A stretch of 64,000 bases of DNA, from the NCBI GenBank assembly GCA_947095535.1, contig OX352772.1, positions 111,005,321-111,069,320 of the forward strand, in the 5' to 3' direction. A model generated the notes under the pieces. It saw only the letters and a list, made by a program, of their open reading frames with translations, did no database searches and was not told where the DNA came from. Each line of letters opens with the position of its first letter. Within the stretch, counting starts at the first letter, position 1. The stretch is from Poecilobothrus nobilitatus. Lineage: Eukaryota; Arthropoda; Insecta; Diptera; Dolichopodidae. Positions 23,296-34,073 of the stretch are shown here, piece after piece. The translations under genes and the position numbers were made by a program.

Positions 23296-23811
23296 AGTTA
23301 CGTCACAGTTGGTAACCCCAACCAAGATAGCAAGTAATTAACCTCCAATAAAAGATAAAACCCAATTTCATATTTATACATTTATGAAATTTAAAGTATA
23401 AATATCTTATGCAATAATACAATTTCACATTTCTTAATTTTGTTTTTGTTTTTATTCTTTTCAGTTTCATACCAAAAATGTAATTAGCTACATTTTTGTT
23501 TACTAAGCATAATTACCGTTAATTGCATTTGAACCACTTTTAATTTTCTTTTGTTTTAACCCAAATGATACACATCGTATTAAAAACATATATTAAATAT
23601 GAAACTCAGCACAATGACGTTTAATTGCACTTGAAATATATTTACTTTAAACGTTATATCATTGTGTTGTAAAATGAAACTAAACTTATAAAAATGTTGA
23701 AAAAGTTAGTCTTACCGTTTTCAAACTGTAAAGTTGAAAATTCAGAAATAAAATTTAAATACAAATTTAAATTTCGGCGTTTTATTTTTATAAACATTAA
23801 AACCCATAATT
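23296..23811 (+). repeat. 3' LTR of element 2 (516 bp)
   Basis: Same start (AGTTACGTCACAG) and end (CATAATT) as the 5' LTR, and preceded by a purine tract. It is shorter than the 5' copy by one block of about 190 bp. Followed by the target duplication CGCG. Confidence 0.9.
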
Positions 23812-23815
23812 CGCG

Positions 23816-24103
23816 CGTTGTTGTCCGGTCGCCGGCAGGCGAGACAGCCGCGTTCATGGGGGTTGTTGAGAACTTGCAGGCGGGTGCTTCCCTACTCGAT
23901 TGGCGATTGGTATACTACTTAAGGATGTCAATACCAAAAAAAAATTCAATTTCTTAGAAATTACGGGTCTTATGATTGAAAACGTACGGCAAAAATAAAT
24001 ACTACCGAAATATCAATTTAACTATTATCGTACGATTGAAGACGCACGAAAAAAGAATTTTCCCAACTTAATTTATTTCTATGATTTAAAACGTACGGCG
24101 TTA
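23816..24103. other. Spacer without gene, repeated at 33803-34073
   Basis: Contains GCGAGACAGCCGC and AACTTGCAGGCGGGTGCTTC, which recur at 33808 and 33838. Repeated ACGTACGGC and GATTGAAGACGCACGAAAAAAG phrases (read in short parts) are common to both copies. It is the continuation of the duplicated segment that the ZAM-like element interrupted. Confidence 0.7.
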
Positions 24104-25740
24104 GTTTTTTTTTTTTTTTACGAGGGTTGGTAGAAAACTCGAAAGTCACCAAGAGGAATTGCACGTGATTCCTCAGGGTAGTGTTGGACTTTAACCAAGC
24201 AAAACCACACCCTTTTTAAAACCAAACTTTAGGATGGAACGTTTAATACAATTTTACAGCTTAATTTTGTGATAGGGATGTTTTAGGGTTTTGGTGATAG
24301 GGATGTGGGAAGGATGGTTGGGGAAAATGGAATTTTGAAATTTGGGTTTATTGGGGATCGGTAGGGAAATTTCGAGGGATATTTTGAAGAAAGATGTCAA
24401 TGTTCTTCTTAAACCTAAGCAAATTGTACACATATGAATTTATGGAACACATGTGATGGTGTATGCCATTTTGATAACTCTACATGATAGGGATGAGCTT
24501 CTGTTGCACTCCTTGTTTCTCGTTGGAAAACTTTGAGTGGAGGCATTAACCGTTTTATTTCTTTGGAACAGGTGTTTATCCCTACGAGATATCTCTAAAA
24601 GAAGGTCAGTGACCCAACTGTTCGGTGATGGCTGAGTGGAGTAAGCATTGAAGTTACACTGGGGTCGTTGATAAGACGAATAGCTCTGTTTTGCACATTA
24701 TCTAGATAAGTCAGCGCTGTTTGAGGGCCTGCAGCCGAAATGTGCGCTTTATACTCCATTTTCAGCCTAACGTACGTTTTATAGATATTAAGAAGATCAG
24801 ATGCAAAAAAGAATGTTTTGCAGCGGTTTAAAAATCCCAAACATTTAGCTACATCTTTAGATATCCTAAAAATGTGATTTGACCAAGTCAATTTTTGGTT
24901 TAGCTCGATATCGAGCATGTTTAAATCTGTTGCATGCTGCAAAACTTCTCCCTGAAATAGTAGGTTGGGAATAGCAGTGGCAATTTTTCGTGAGATCAGA
25001 CAACATGAGTTTTTTTAGTGTTGAAATCAACTCTGTTGACTTCACCCCATTTTTGGATTTTTGCTATACCATTATTTAGCTCACTAATAGTGAAATTTTT
25101 TCCTGTTGTTCTAATTTGGTGATTAATGTTACAGCGGCTATGAAACTCATAGGAAGGTACAAGGGTGCTGTCGTCTGCGAAGCTATGAATGGGATTGGAG
25201 GTTAATGAAAGTAGGTCATTGATAAATATTAAGAAGAGAGTGGGTGATAAAACAGCTTCTTGAGGGACACCAGCATTTATTTTGAATTTGTCAGATGCTT
25301 TGAATTTTGCCAATAGAGCGTCGTGTCAACCTCGGTCGAAAACCTTAGAAATATCAAGAGTCACAACATCGAACTCACCAGAATGATGGAGGCCGATGTT
25401 TAGCTCCTCACAAAAGTAAGTCATAAGATCACCGGTTGGACAACGGGCTCTGAACCCGTATTATCTGTCATGAAACAAACCTTTGTGATGTAGGTATTTC
25501 AGAAGCTTTTGATTCACAATTTTTTCCATTACTTTGGAAAGGATTGAAGTTATAGCAATAGGGTGGTATTTAGAGGGATCGCTTTTAATACCTTTCTTAG
25601 GAATTGCGAAAACATGTGCAACCTCCCATTGGGTATGATGGATACGCGAAGTGAAGGAAGGGTAAAAAGGTTTCGCAGATGTTTTGAAATACTGGAGTAG
25701 GTATTTTGGAGTTTGATATTATACCATTGATCATGGTAGT
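24104..25740 (-). pseudogene. LINE copy L2 (RT to C-terminus and 3' UTR), fragmented
   Basis: On the minus strand the T-run at 24104-24120 is the poly(A) tail, so the 3' end is complete; 24121-24590 is 3' UTR. The C-terminal domain (24595-24942) includes RISKDVAKCLGFLNRCK and IYKTYVRLKMEYKAHIS. The RT palm is at 24996-25313 with GVPQEAVLSPTLFLIFINDLLS and the catalytic FADDS. Further RT blocks lie at 25325-25740. Frame breaks separate the pieces and the 5' part is missing at the junction near 25740. Related to copies at 34074 and 57416. Typical Jockey/CR1-group LINE ORF2. Confidence 0.85.
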
Positions 25741-25910
25741 TATACCATGTCCTCAATGGTATAACTACCATTGTGCTCAAAAATAGTTTTACCATTAAAA
25801 AGTGGGTATGTTATACCATGTAGTTATACCCCAGTAGTTATACCATGGTAGTTATACCATGTTCTAAATGGTATAACTACCATGGTGCTCAAAAATAGTT
25901 ATACCGTGTA
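25725..25910. repeat. Scrambled palindromic junction of GTTATACCAT motifs
   Basis: At least six copies of TAGTTATACCAT or its complement ATGGTATAACTA, plus GTGCTCAAAAATAGTT twice, are packed into about 185 bp between LINE copy L2 and LINE copy L3. The motif derives from the LINE itself (ORF2 codons for TMVL; see GGTTATACCATGTGG near 58966). It marks the boundary between the two duplicated segments. Confidence 0.75.
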
Positions 25911-27720
25911 TTTACCAGCATTTATTTTAAAAGAGTCATGAAACTGTCGACAAAAACAATTATCACGAATACGACGATTTGAGAGAAAATCCTCAATCCA
26001 TTAGCAAAAGGGATTACCTAAACCAATAGCTTGACATTTGTTCAAAAGGGCAGAATGCCATACTCGATCGAAGGCCTTTGAGATATCAAGTGCTACAACT
26101 TCAGATTCGCCTGAACAATGAATGCTGGAATTGAGCTTTTCGCTAAGATGTGTTAAAAGGTCACCTGTTGACCTTTTACTTCTAAAGCAGTATTGGCGAT
26201 CGTTTAAAATACCCCTATTTTCAAAATATCTCATCAACCTTCTATTTATTAAAATTTCCATAACTTTGGCAATGACCGAAATAATAGCGATTGGTTGGTA
26301 ATTGGAGGGGTCGCTTTTGTTACCTTTTTTAGGAGTTGGGGAAACGTATGCAATTTTCCATTGGCTGGGATATCTACCAGTCGAAAATGATATAGAGAAA
26401 AGATTGCGCAGAGGTTTCGAAATTAGAGAGACAATATATCGAAGAACCATTGCAGGAATTCCATCAGAACCAGTTGACATTTTGACATTCAGATTCTTCA
26501 AAACCTTCACTACAGTACGAGTCCGAAAGTATACCCTTTGGAGAACTTTAACCCTAGTGGTATCAACAGAAAGTAAAATGGGGGGAGATTTTACTCTAGG
26601 AGGGAGTGTGGAGTTTTCTGCAAAAGATTTTGCAAACCAATTTGCTTTGTCAACTGAATCTGAAATTATAGCATTATTGTTATCAATCAGCGGTGGAAAA
26701 GAGGTTTCGCAAAAGTTGTTCTTTGCACTTTTCACAACTGTCCAAAAAGAACGGTTGCAGTGAGGGAGGTTGATTATCTTTCTTGTAAATCTTTGGTTGT
26801 AAAGAAACTTTTGTTGATTGATAACTTTCTTGCAATTGTTTCTGACCACTTTATAGCTTGCCAATAAAGAATCCGAAACATTATCCTTATACATTTTGAA
26901 ATACTTTTCCTTGAATTCGATTGCTTTCCTGCAGATGTCATTAAACCAAAGCTTGGAATTAGGTTTAATCGATTTATAAGAACTGGGAATGAAAAGTTTC
27001 ATTCCTAACATAATTGTTTTACTAATGGCATCTGCAGCAAAGTCAACCTTCCTGTGACGAAAAAACATCGACCAATCAAAATTACCTAAAAACCTATTCA
27101 GGCCTGTCCAGTCAGCACGGTTGTAGTGGCAGACTAACCTTTTAGGAATTGAGTTTTGATTTACTGATGTGTTTGTTGACAACTTGAGAAAGGTGGAATA
27201 AGTTTGAAAAAAGTTCAACTTGTTTGCCCTCCAGAGAGTTGTGACTTGAATAATGGAGCCAGTCCTTGTTATGGACATTTAAGTCACTCGCAACAACTAT
27301 CTCGCATTCGGGATTAATTTCCAGAATTTAATTGATATTGTCGGATAATTGCCATAGCAGTTTCCAGCTCATTAGCTTGAGGTGATCTGTAAATAAAACA
27401 GCAAAAGATTGTAACATTTTTAACACGGAGTTTTACCTAAAGATAATGGAAAATCGGGTTGGAGCCTTTTAAATCGTGAAGGGATTAGATTACATTAAAT
27501 CTTATATATCAAGTGACTCCTCGCCGTGGAATAAAAAGCGGAACCAGCGTATAGCCATTAATACTGTAATTAGTATCATCACCTATAACCTGCGTTTCGC
27601 TTAAAGCAAGTATTGCTGAACTTTCGGAGTGGAGATGGGTTTCAACTGAGTGAAAAATATATGCTAAGACTCTTATGTTACAAAAATGTAACAAAAAGTT
27701 GGTAATCATTAACTACAATT
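25911..27720 (-). pseudogene. LINE copy L3 (ORF2 endonuclease to RT)
   Basis: Minus-strand order: endonuclease start near 27700 (HFCNIRVLAYIF, then LALSETQV), a broken middle (27280-27500), then a long open frame 27278-26001 (425 codons). That frame covers the end of the endonuclease, the linker with W-rich WFNDICRKAIEFKEKYFKMY, and the RT finger/palm through GSDGIPAMVLRYI, PSNYQPIAIISVIAKVMEIL and ALDISKAFDRVWHS. It ends before the catalytic FADD motif, so it lacks the RT active site and C-terminus. This is the best-preserved copy of this family in the window. It is the paralogue of 11100-12625. Confidence 0.85.
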
Positions 27721-28940
27721 TGCGAGCGGATTGGCCGGGATTTAAAATTTAAATATAATTTAATTTCAAACTTAAAACAAGAAAAACATGTACTATATAT
27801 TGAACAAACTCAGATTGAACAGAAATATTTATAAAATAACTAAAATAACTAGCAGAAATAGCAAAAATAGAAAAAATTGTGACGGCACTAAAAACATGGC
27901 GAACATGACAAAATAGTATGCCATATTCACCACTCATTCAGTACAGACACAAACCTTTTCAAAACATAATTGTTTCTTTTCCCACTTATATTGTTAGAAT
28001 ATAACGAAATGAATAAGTAGATTAATAGAGCATTAATTGATCTGATTAAAGAAAAAATGAGAAAGAAGAGAAAAACAAATTAATTAAATAAATAAAAATT
28101 GAATTATGATGCTTAAAAACGTGGGAGAAAAGAATAGTTAGTTAGCGTATGTATTTATTAACAATTAATTATTATTTTGGTAAAAATTAAAATTAAGTTC
28201 TAAGATTGATTACAATTAATACCAATTGAAAATTTAAGATTAAAAAAAAAAGAAAGTGATACAAAAAACCTAATTTGCTGAAAAATTTGTGAATTATAAG
28301 TTATAATATAAGTTTAAAAAAAAAAAAAATTGTAGTTAATTTGTAAGTTAAATTTAAAGTTAAGAAAAATAAATAAAGTTTTTACAAGTAAAAAAAAAAT
28401 AAAAAAGCACAAATATTAATTTAAGAAAAAATTAAGAAAAGAAAATTTAAAAACTAATTTGTGAAAAACAAAAAAAAAAAAAATACATATATAAAAAAAA
28501 AAATAATTTAGAATCCAAACATACATTGACTAGAATATCCAAATGCAGAAAAAAATATCCAAATATACTGATGTCCAAAAAACAGCTGGCATATAAATAC
28601 GTATTTGGCATGACATATTTGTTTGAAATAATTCACACTTTATTGAAAAATTGTTAATTGTTTTGATTGTTAGTTTAGTTCAAGTTAATTAGAAATAATA
28701 TTAAAAATAATTTAGTGACACCATTTGGCGATTTACTTCTTTTTTTTTTTTTCTAGCTTCTGTTTTTTAATTTTAATTTATATGATTTTGAGCACTGTGT
28801 GATATTAAATTGTCAAGTTTTTAGTTAATTAATAAAGTTATTTGTTTTAAAATTTATGATTTTATTGAAAAATTGTTAATCTGTATTTATTGTAAAATTA
28901 ATATTAGTGTTATAACTAGTGGTTTATATTGAAATTACTG
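27721..28940. other. AT-rich stretch, no gene; partner of 12626-13560
   Basis: Aligns by eye with 12626-13560 in direct orientation with small indels and several A-run length differences. Poly(A) runs occur near 28380-28505. No supported coding frame. Confidence 0.7.
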
Positions 28941-30601
28941 TTTTGATTACTGTTTGATGTTAGTCTTATTACTGAATTAATTACAAGAATTAACGTATTT
29001 AATCCCTTTTTTGGCAGTTGATTTTGTATTTCATCTATAATAAAATAATATTGTGGGGCTATATTCGATTTGAGGGTTTAGATTTCTTTTACTACTTCTC
29101 TTTTAGTGAAAGACTCGATAAAATTTTCTACATTTCTAGCATTTTCATCTTCAAATCAGAGTCTATTTCATTTGGCCGAAAAATTTCTTCCAGGTGAATA
29201 TTTCTGTAAATGTTTCGGCCTTTTCTTTGTTACTCTTTGCCCAGTTTCCATCCTTTTTTCTAATTGGTGGAACTTGTTTTTTAACATTTTCCGTTGCCTT
29301 CCACTAACAGTAAGTTTTCTCTTTATTAGTCGTTAAGTTATTTACATAATTGTCAAAAGATTTAACTTTAGTTACTTGAATATTCATTCTAAGATTTTGT
29401 GTTTATCTGCTCAATATGTTTTTATCCGCTGGATCATTTGATTGATGACATCTACGTCTAGCCTTTCTTTTTTCTTAGTCAAGTCTAATATTTCTGTAGG
29501 GCATTTATTTCCCACTGTTCTATATTTGTATTCTTTTGTATTGCTCCAAGCGGCATTTTGAATTATCATAATGAATTAATCTAGGGGTCTCGGTGGCCTA
29601 GTGAGTAAGAGCGTATGAAATACGCTGTAAACACCGGAAGAGTGTGGCTTCGAATCCTACACACGTCGTTGGAACTATTCCCCCTTGCGACATTTACAGC
29701 CACGCCTGAACAGGAAAGACTGTGTAATTTCCTGTCCACATTTATGTGGCAGAGAAATGCATTAAAAAGAAAAATAGAATTAATCTAGTTCCGATTCTAA
29801 TTCATCTATATTTCTCATTTTGACCTTAAGATTTATATTTCTTTCTATTTCTTCTTTGAAGCTTGCGAGTCAGTTTTAATGTTAGTGAGTTTGGTTTGGT
29901 ATTCTGGGTTGGTTTTGTATTATTTGTATTGATTTATGTACATTGAATGACTCCAGAATGGTCTGAGTTCAAATCTTGATTATATTCTAGGTTAATGAAG
30001 TTTGACGACACATTCTTGGTAATATAAAAATCTAGTAAATCAGGGATTTTATTTGTGTCAGTTGACCAATAGATTGGCTTGCCCCTATAATGATAGCTCA
30101 ATCCAACTCTTTAACAGCTTTTCTTAGACCTCTTGCTCTAGTTGAGGTCAATCTGGAACCCCAATCTATATGTTTGTCATTATTGTCATCTGCCATAATA
30201 CTTCTGTCGCCATGTAGTTTTAGGAGATCACCAGGTTTTAAACACAAGATTTTTATATTGTACCTAGGAGGACATTATAATGCCCCTATGATAAGATCTT
30301 GTTTTAGAGACTTAACATTGATTACAAACAGCAAAGTTTCGTCAATTTCTACAGTGCACTCTTCATAGTGCCTTCAAGTATTTTTGATTAATATAGCACG
30401 TCCTCTCGGTCGACCACTAGGATCAGACGCTTTGTAGAATGTGTAACCTAACATTTTTAATTCTGACTGTCTTGTCATATTAGTTCCTGATAATTGGTAC
30501 ACGTCTATATTTTGTATATTTAAAAATGTTTTCAGTTTGAATTTCTTGTTCAGAACGCCGTTCGGGTTCCAAGTGTCAACACAATTTTTTTTAAGATCCA
30601 T
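28941..30601 (-). pseudogene. Jockey-like LINE copy J2: ORF2 endonuclease and start of RT, 3' truncated
   Basis: Minus strand from 30601: the endonuclease starts with WNPNGVLNKKFKLKTFLNI and continues with a Jockey-type SGRPRGRAILIKNT segment (30374-30601). The rest of the endonuclease is at 29800-30370, where a GDRSIMADDNN-type block is seen. The endonuclease-RT linker (about 28990-29570) has phrases such as NLTTNKEK and DGNWAKSNKEKAETF. RT stops at about 28945, well before its catalytic motif. A SINE interrupts it at 29585-29776. Loss of the 3' part with retention of the 5' part is unlike ordinary LINE 5' truncation. Confidence 0.75.
29585..29776 (+). mobile_element. tRNA-derived SINE with 12-bp target duplication
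   Basis: Flanked by GAATTAATCTAG at 29573-29584 and 29777-29788. The head has a polymerase III A box (GTGGCCTAGTGAG) and B box (GGCTTCGAATCC) about 50 bp apart, followed by a tRNA-unrelated body and an A-rich tail (AAAAAGAAAAA). It has no own coding capacity and depends on a LINE for movement. It sits in LINE copy J2 and is absent from the paralogous J1, which is deleted at this place. Confidence 0.88.
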
Positions 30602-30619
30602 CTCTAACTTTTTTCTTTG

Positions 30620-31800
30620 GAGTGGTTACGTAATGTTTTGTATCATCTGCATAATGGTACCGTTGTTAGCACATTTTGACGTTGCCAAATTTCCTTGTTT
30701 TGTCTTATTGACTTATTTAATTTTATCATACTGTGCTCTTGGGCGTATGATTTGCTGTTAACTACACTATTTGGATTGAAAATCTTAATGGTTCTTGGAG
30801 TATCGTAAAAATTCGTTTTCTTAGTCCCCGTTATTTTATTTTTTCTCTTCTGAATCTCTTTTGGCAGTAGAATGCGCTCCAAGGCAGTTAGTACATTTAG
30901 GTACGACATTGTTTCCTTTGTCACAGCTTATTGTTAAGTACGGACCGACACATTTTACACTTTTATCTGGACGCCCACAAAACATTTTTGTGTATACAAA
31001 CATTTTGACATATTTTACATTGGAGAACTAGATTGTTTTTTCGAAGAGCCTCACTCTCATATGTTGAATATAATCAAATTAATAGATTTTATTTATATTC
31101 TCAGAATTCTCCAAAGTTCACATGAACAGAGGAAGCCGTGCATTGGTTATCATACCATTTATCTTTTTTTTTGTTTCTTTATTAGCTACTTCTAGTATCT
31201 TAAATTCCTTGATTTCAAGTTGTTCTTTAATATTTTCTGGGTGGCATGGAGAATGCGAGCCCCTAGATATAACTTTTATTACTGGTTAACTTACCGGCCG
31301 GTTAACTTACTTTATTCCGTCAACTCAATAATTAAATTTTATTTTAGACTTTTTCATGATTTTTTGTAACTGAGGATATTCTGCTATGTTGTTTAATATA
31401 AACGGAGGTGGTTTATATTTCTTTAGTGTATTATTTTTTACTTTCAATTCAATATTTCTTAACATTCTTGTCATGTCTTGCCGTTACTGACATCTTTGTC
31501 ATTTCTTTTCTTTTTTTTTTAATTTCATTTTCTACGCCAAGTGTGCAAAATTTCACTTTTTAACTCTTTGAACAAATTTTCTAGTTCACTTATCCTTAAG
31601 TGAAACTCAACTTTTTGCTTTCTTAACAATTCACCAGTATAATCGTCATTGGATTTTTTCTGATTGTCATTTTTTGACATAGTGGCATTTGTATAGTTGC
31701 TGTTGTGAATCACTTTTGTAGGTGACCTAAGAACCTTGCTACTTATTTTTATAGGACTCTTTTTATTTGCTCTGTTACGTTGAGTATCTAAATGCAAGAG
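30620..31800 (-). pseudogene. Jockey-like LINE copy J2: ORF1 (zinc-knuckle protein)
   Basis: N-terminus at 31797 (open to 31525) with the coiled-coil-like HLRISELENLFKELKSEIL. The middle (about 31000-31500) is broken. Around 30890-31020 are Cys pairs of retroviral-type zinc knuckles (CKICQ, KCVGP, SCDKG, KCTNCLGAHS), split by a frame change. The C-terminal part is open at 30924-30643 and ends just upstream of ORF2. Jockey ORF1 proteins bind the element RNA. The paralogue is J1 at 13561-14990. Confidence 0.75.
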
Positions 31801-33001
31801 ATCTTCACAAGAATCTAAGGGATCAGCCGGATAAGAGGTTGGATTTTTCAGCTTAGCTGAATTACCACCTGGGGTATTAATTCCTTTTGTCTTATTGAAT
31901 CTATTTTTTTTTTTGTTTTATTTCCAGTTTCCATCTTCTAGTTTCTGAAAACAAGTCCCATAAGAGCAATACATGTTAATTTAAATTTAGAAATATAGAC
32001 GAGTTTGTACAAAATAAAAGGCGCTCTAATTTATAAAAAATATATATTTCCTTCACAAAATTGTATTTAGTTTTTTTTAAAACAAAAAAAACTAAACACA
32101 AAATTAAAAATCAAAACTATCATCACAGCTGTATGCAAGAGCTGCCAATATGACATAAATTTTATTTTTTTCTTAACATCTTTACATTTTAAACCTGAAA
32201 ACTTATTTCACGAAATTTTATTCCATACTTTGCCGATTTTCCTTTTTTTTGCTAAAAAGAAAGGTGACCTTTAAAAAATAATAGCAACCAGTCTAAGGAT
32301 AACAATTCCTCAAAGCCCAAGTTTATATGATTTTCAAAAATTATTAAATTATGTATTTTAGTTACTTAAAGATAATTTATTCAGATACTTTAGATAATTT
32401 GTCAGTTTTATTTGTATACATCTCGTAATTTATACAAATCAAGACATAACAGGAACGCGAATTGGATGGTTGTACAGTGGATTTTTGCTGAACATACAGA
32501 GTATGGTAGGAAATTTTCTTTGTCCTTTTAATAAACATAAACTAAAATTTTTTTAATTTCCTGATTGGTTTTACGAAATGATTTGAAACGAGCAATTCTT
32601 GTTTTCGGTCCAATTTGTGTTAACAAATTCTTCTCGTATGGTCCCTGAACAAAATTAGATAAAATTTCGGATGTCCAAAATTTTAAAAATGTATCAATTG
32701 GCAATGGATTTTATATTCCAGATTTACTTCCAGCAAAAGAAAAATCTGATATTCTTTCAGTATCTAATGCCCAAACATATCTTAAATTTTCTTCAGTATT
32801 TCATCTATTTACTTCTTCACTCCTCTTCTTTCCTCAGGTAAAACTGTCATCAGAAAATTTTTTTACTACATTAAGCTGCGAAGGTGGATTTACCTTTTCT
32901 TTGTCGATAATAATTATTGTAATTAATAACCGTTAAAAAAATTTACTAATCAGTGATTTTAATTATAAAAAGAAAAAAAAAGGGATTTTTAGTTACGCGA
33001 A
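31801..33001. other. No gene; partner of 14991-16138
   Basis: Direct paralogue of 14991-16138, nearly identical by eye, with T-rich and A-rich runs. It probably contains the 5' region of the Jockey-like LINE and then unrelated sequence upstream of the PHD-type ORF1. Confidence 0.65.
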
Positions 33002-33330
33002 ATGGCTTCGTGCTAAATGTTCAATTTAAAAATTAAAGGAGGAACAGGTATACAGTGAGCAGATGTATGCAAAAACTTTTACCATGACGCATTAAAATGC
33101 TCGGGGTTGGATCAATCAACAGTGAACTGACTGAACTGACTGATTGACTTGAATAATAACATTAAGTTTATTTGTAACAACTGTATTCAATATATTCAAA
33201 ACGTTGATATGGTTTTACTAAGTTTATTTGTGACGACTGTATTCAATGTATTCAAAATGTTGATATGGCTTTACAAAATATGGAAAGAGCGGTTGCACAA
33301 AATAATGAATATCTAAAGATTATCTTTTTA
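33002..33330 (+). pseudogene. LINE ORF1 remnant with PHD-like zinc finger (copy 2)
   Basis: Paralogue of 16139-16524, beginning at the ATG at 33002 with a stop already at codon 5 (MASC then TAA). The Cys/His pattern (VCKNFYH, LKCSG) and the later coiled-coil start (ALQNMERAVAQNNEYL) can still be traced. It is shorter than copy 1 by an internal deletion of about 80 bp near 33318. Confidence 0.5.
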
Positions 33331-34073
33331 AACTACATGAAGAGACGGTGACCGTTGATATGCCCCAGGAAATAAACCCGAATCGGCTTTATTTCCTTTC
33401 CGATGCGAAAATTAAGCCGAAATCACGAGTTTTGAGAATTCAGCCTTATTACCGTTTTGAAAAGGAAATAAAATCTAATACCGTTGTGAGACAATAAATG
33501 TTAATCCCTTGACAAATTTTTAAAATATTTTGATTATTGTTGATTATTTCTATAATGTGAATTATAAAATGAATGGTCACTGTATTATTTGACATGAAAA
33601 AAATTAAATGTTATTATGCAGAAAATAATACATAAACCTTGATTTAGAAACCGTAGAATCCCAATCTGAAATATTTCCTAATTTTTGGTTTTAAATACAT
33701 ATTTCAAAAATTTTAATATTTTCACTATTTATAGCTACATATTCTAGAAAAAGTGGATAACATTGATTTTGTAATCGAATATAAAATACAAATATTTTCA
33801 ACAACAGCAAGACAGCCGCTTTCATAGGGGTTGTTGAGAACTTGCAGGCGGGTGCTTCTCTACGCGATTGGTGATTGGTATACATGCCCGCTGATGTCAA
33901 TATCAAAAAAATATTCACGTTCTTAGAAATTATGGGTCTTATGATTTAAAACGTACGGCATACGTAAATACTACCGAAATATCAATTTAACTATTATTGT
34001 ATGATTGAAGACGCACGAAAAAAGTATTTTCCGTACTTAATTTATTTGTATGATTTAAAACGTACGGCGTTAG
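33331..34073. other. No gene; partner of 16525-17026 and 23830-24103
   Basis: Two stretches that are separated by the ZAM-like element in the other copy are contiguous here. The junction is near 33802 (ACAACAGCAAGACAGCC). This copy lacks about 80 bp of GC-rich sequence that surrounds the insertion in the other copy. Confidence 0.7.

Larger units (their letters stand above)
17086..23811 (+). mobile_element. ZAM-like errantivirus (element 2), paired LTRs, internally deleted, CGCG target duplication
   Basis: LTRs at 17086-17791 and 23296-23811 begin AGTTACGTCACAG and end ATAATT. A tRNA-Ser-type primer site follows the 5' LTR and a purine tract (AAAGAGGGAGG) precedes the 3' LTR. The element is bracketed by CGCG at 17082-17085 and CGCG at 23812-23815, a 4-bp target duplication. 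A CGCG/GCGC target and AGTT...AATT LTR ends are known features of ZAM-type errantiviruses. The inside holds only an integrase fragment and a broken env; gag, protease, RT and RNase H are missing. Two mini-me-like repeats lie inside it (18840-20060 and 21137-22636). Confidence 0.88.

Noticed and set aside
26302..26763. 153-codon plus-strand frame
   Set aside because: Antisense shadow of the RT frame of LINE copy L3.
29585..29660. Functional tRNA gene
   Set aside because: A and B boxes present, but flanked by a 12-bp target duplication with a non-tRNA body and A-rich tail; a SINE.
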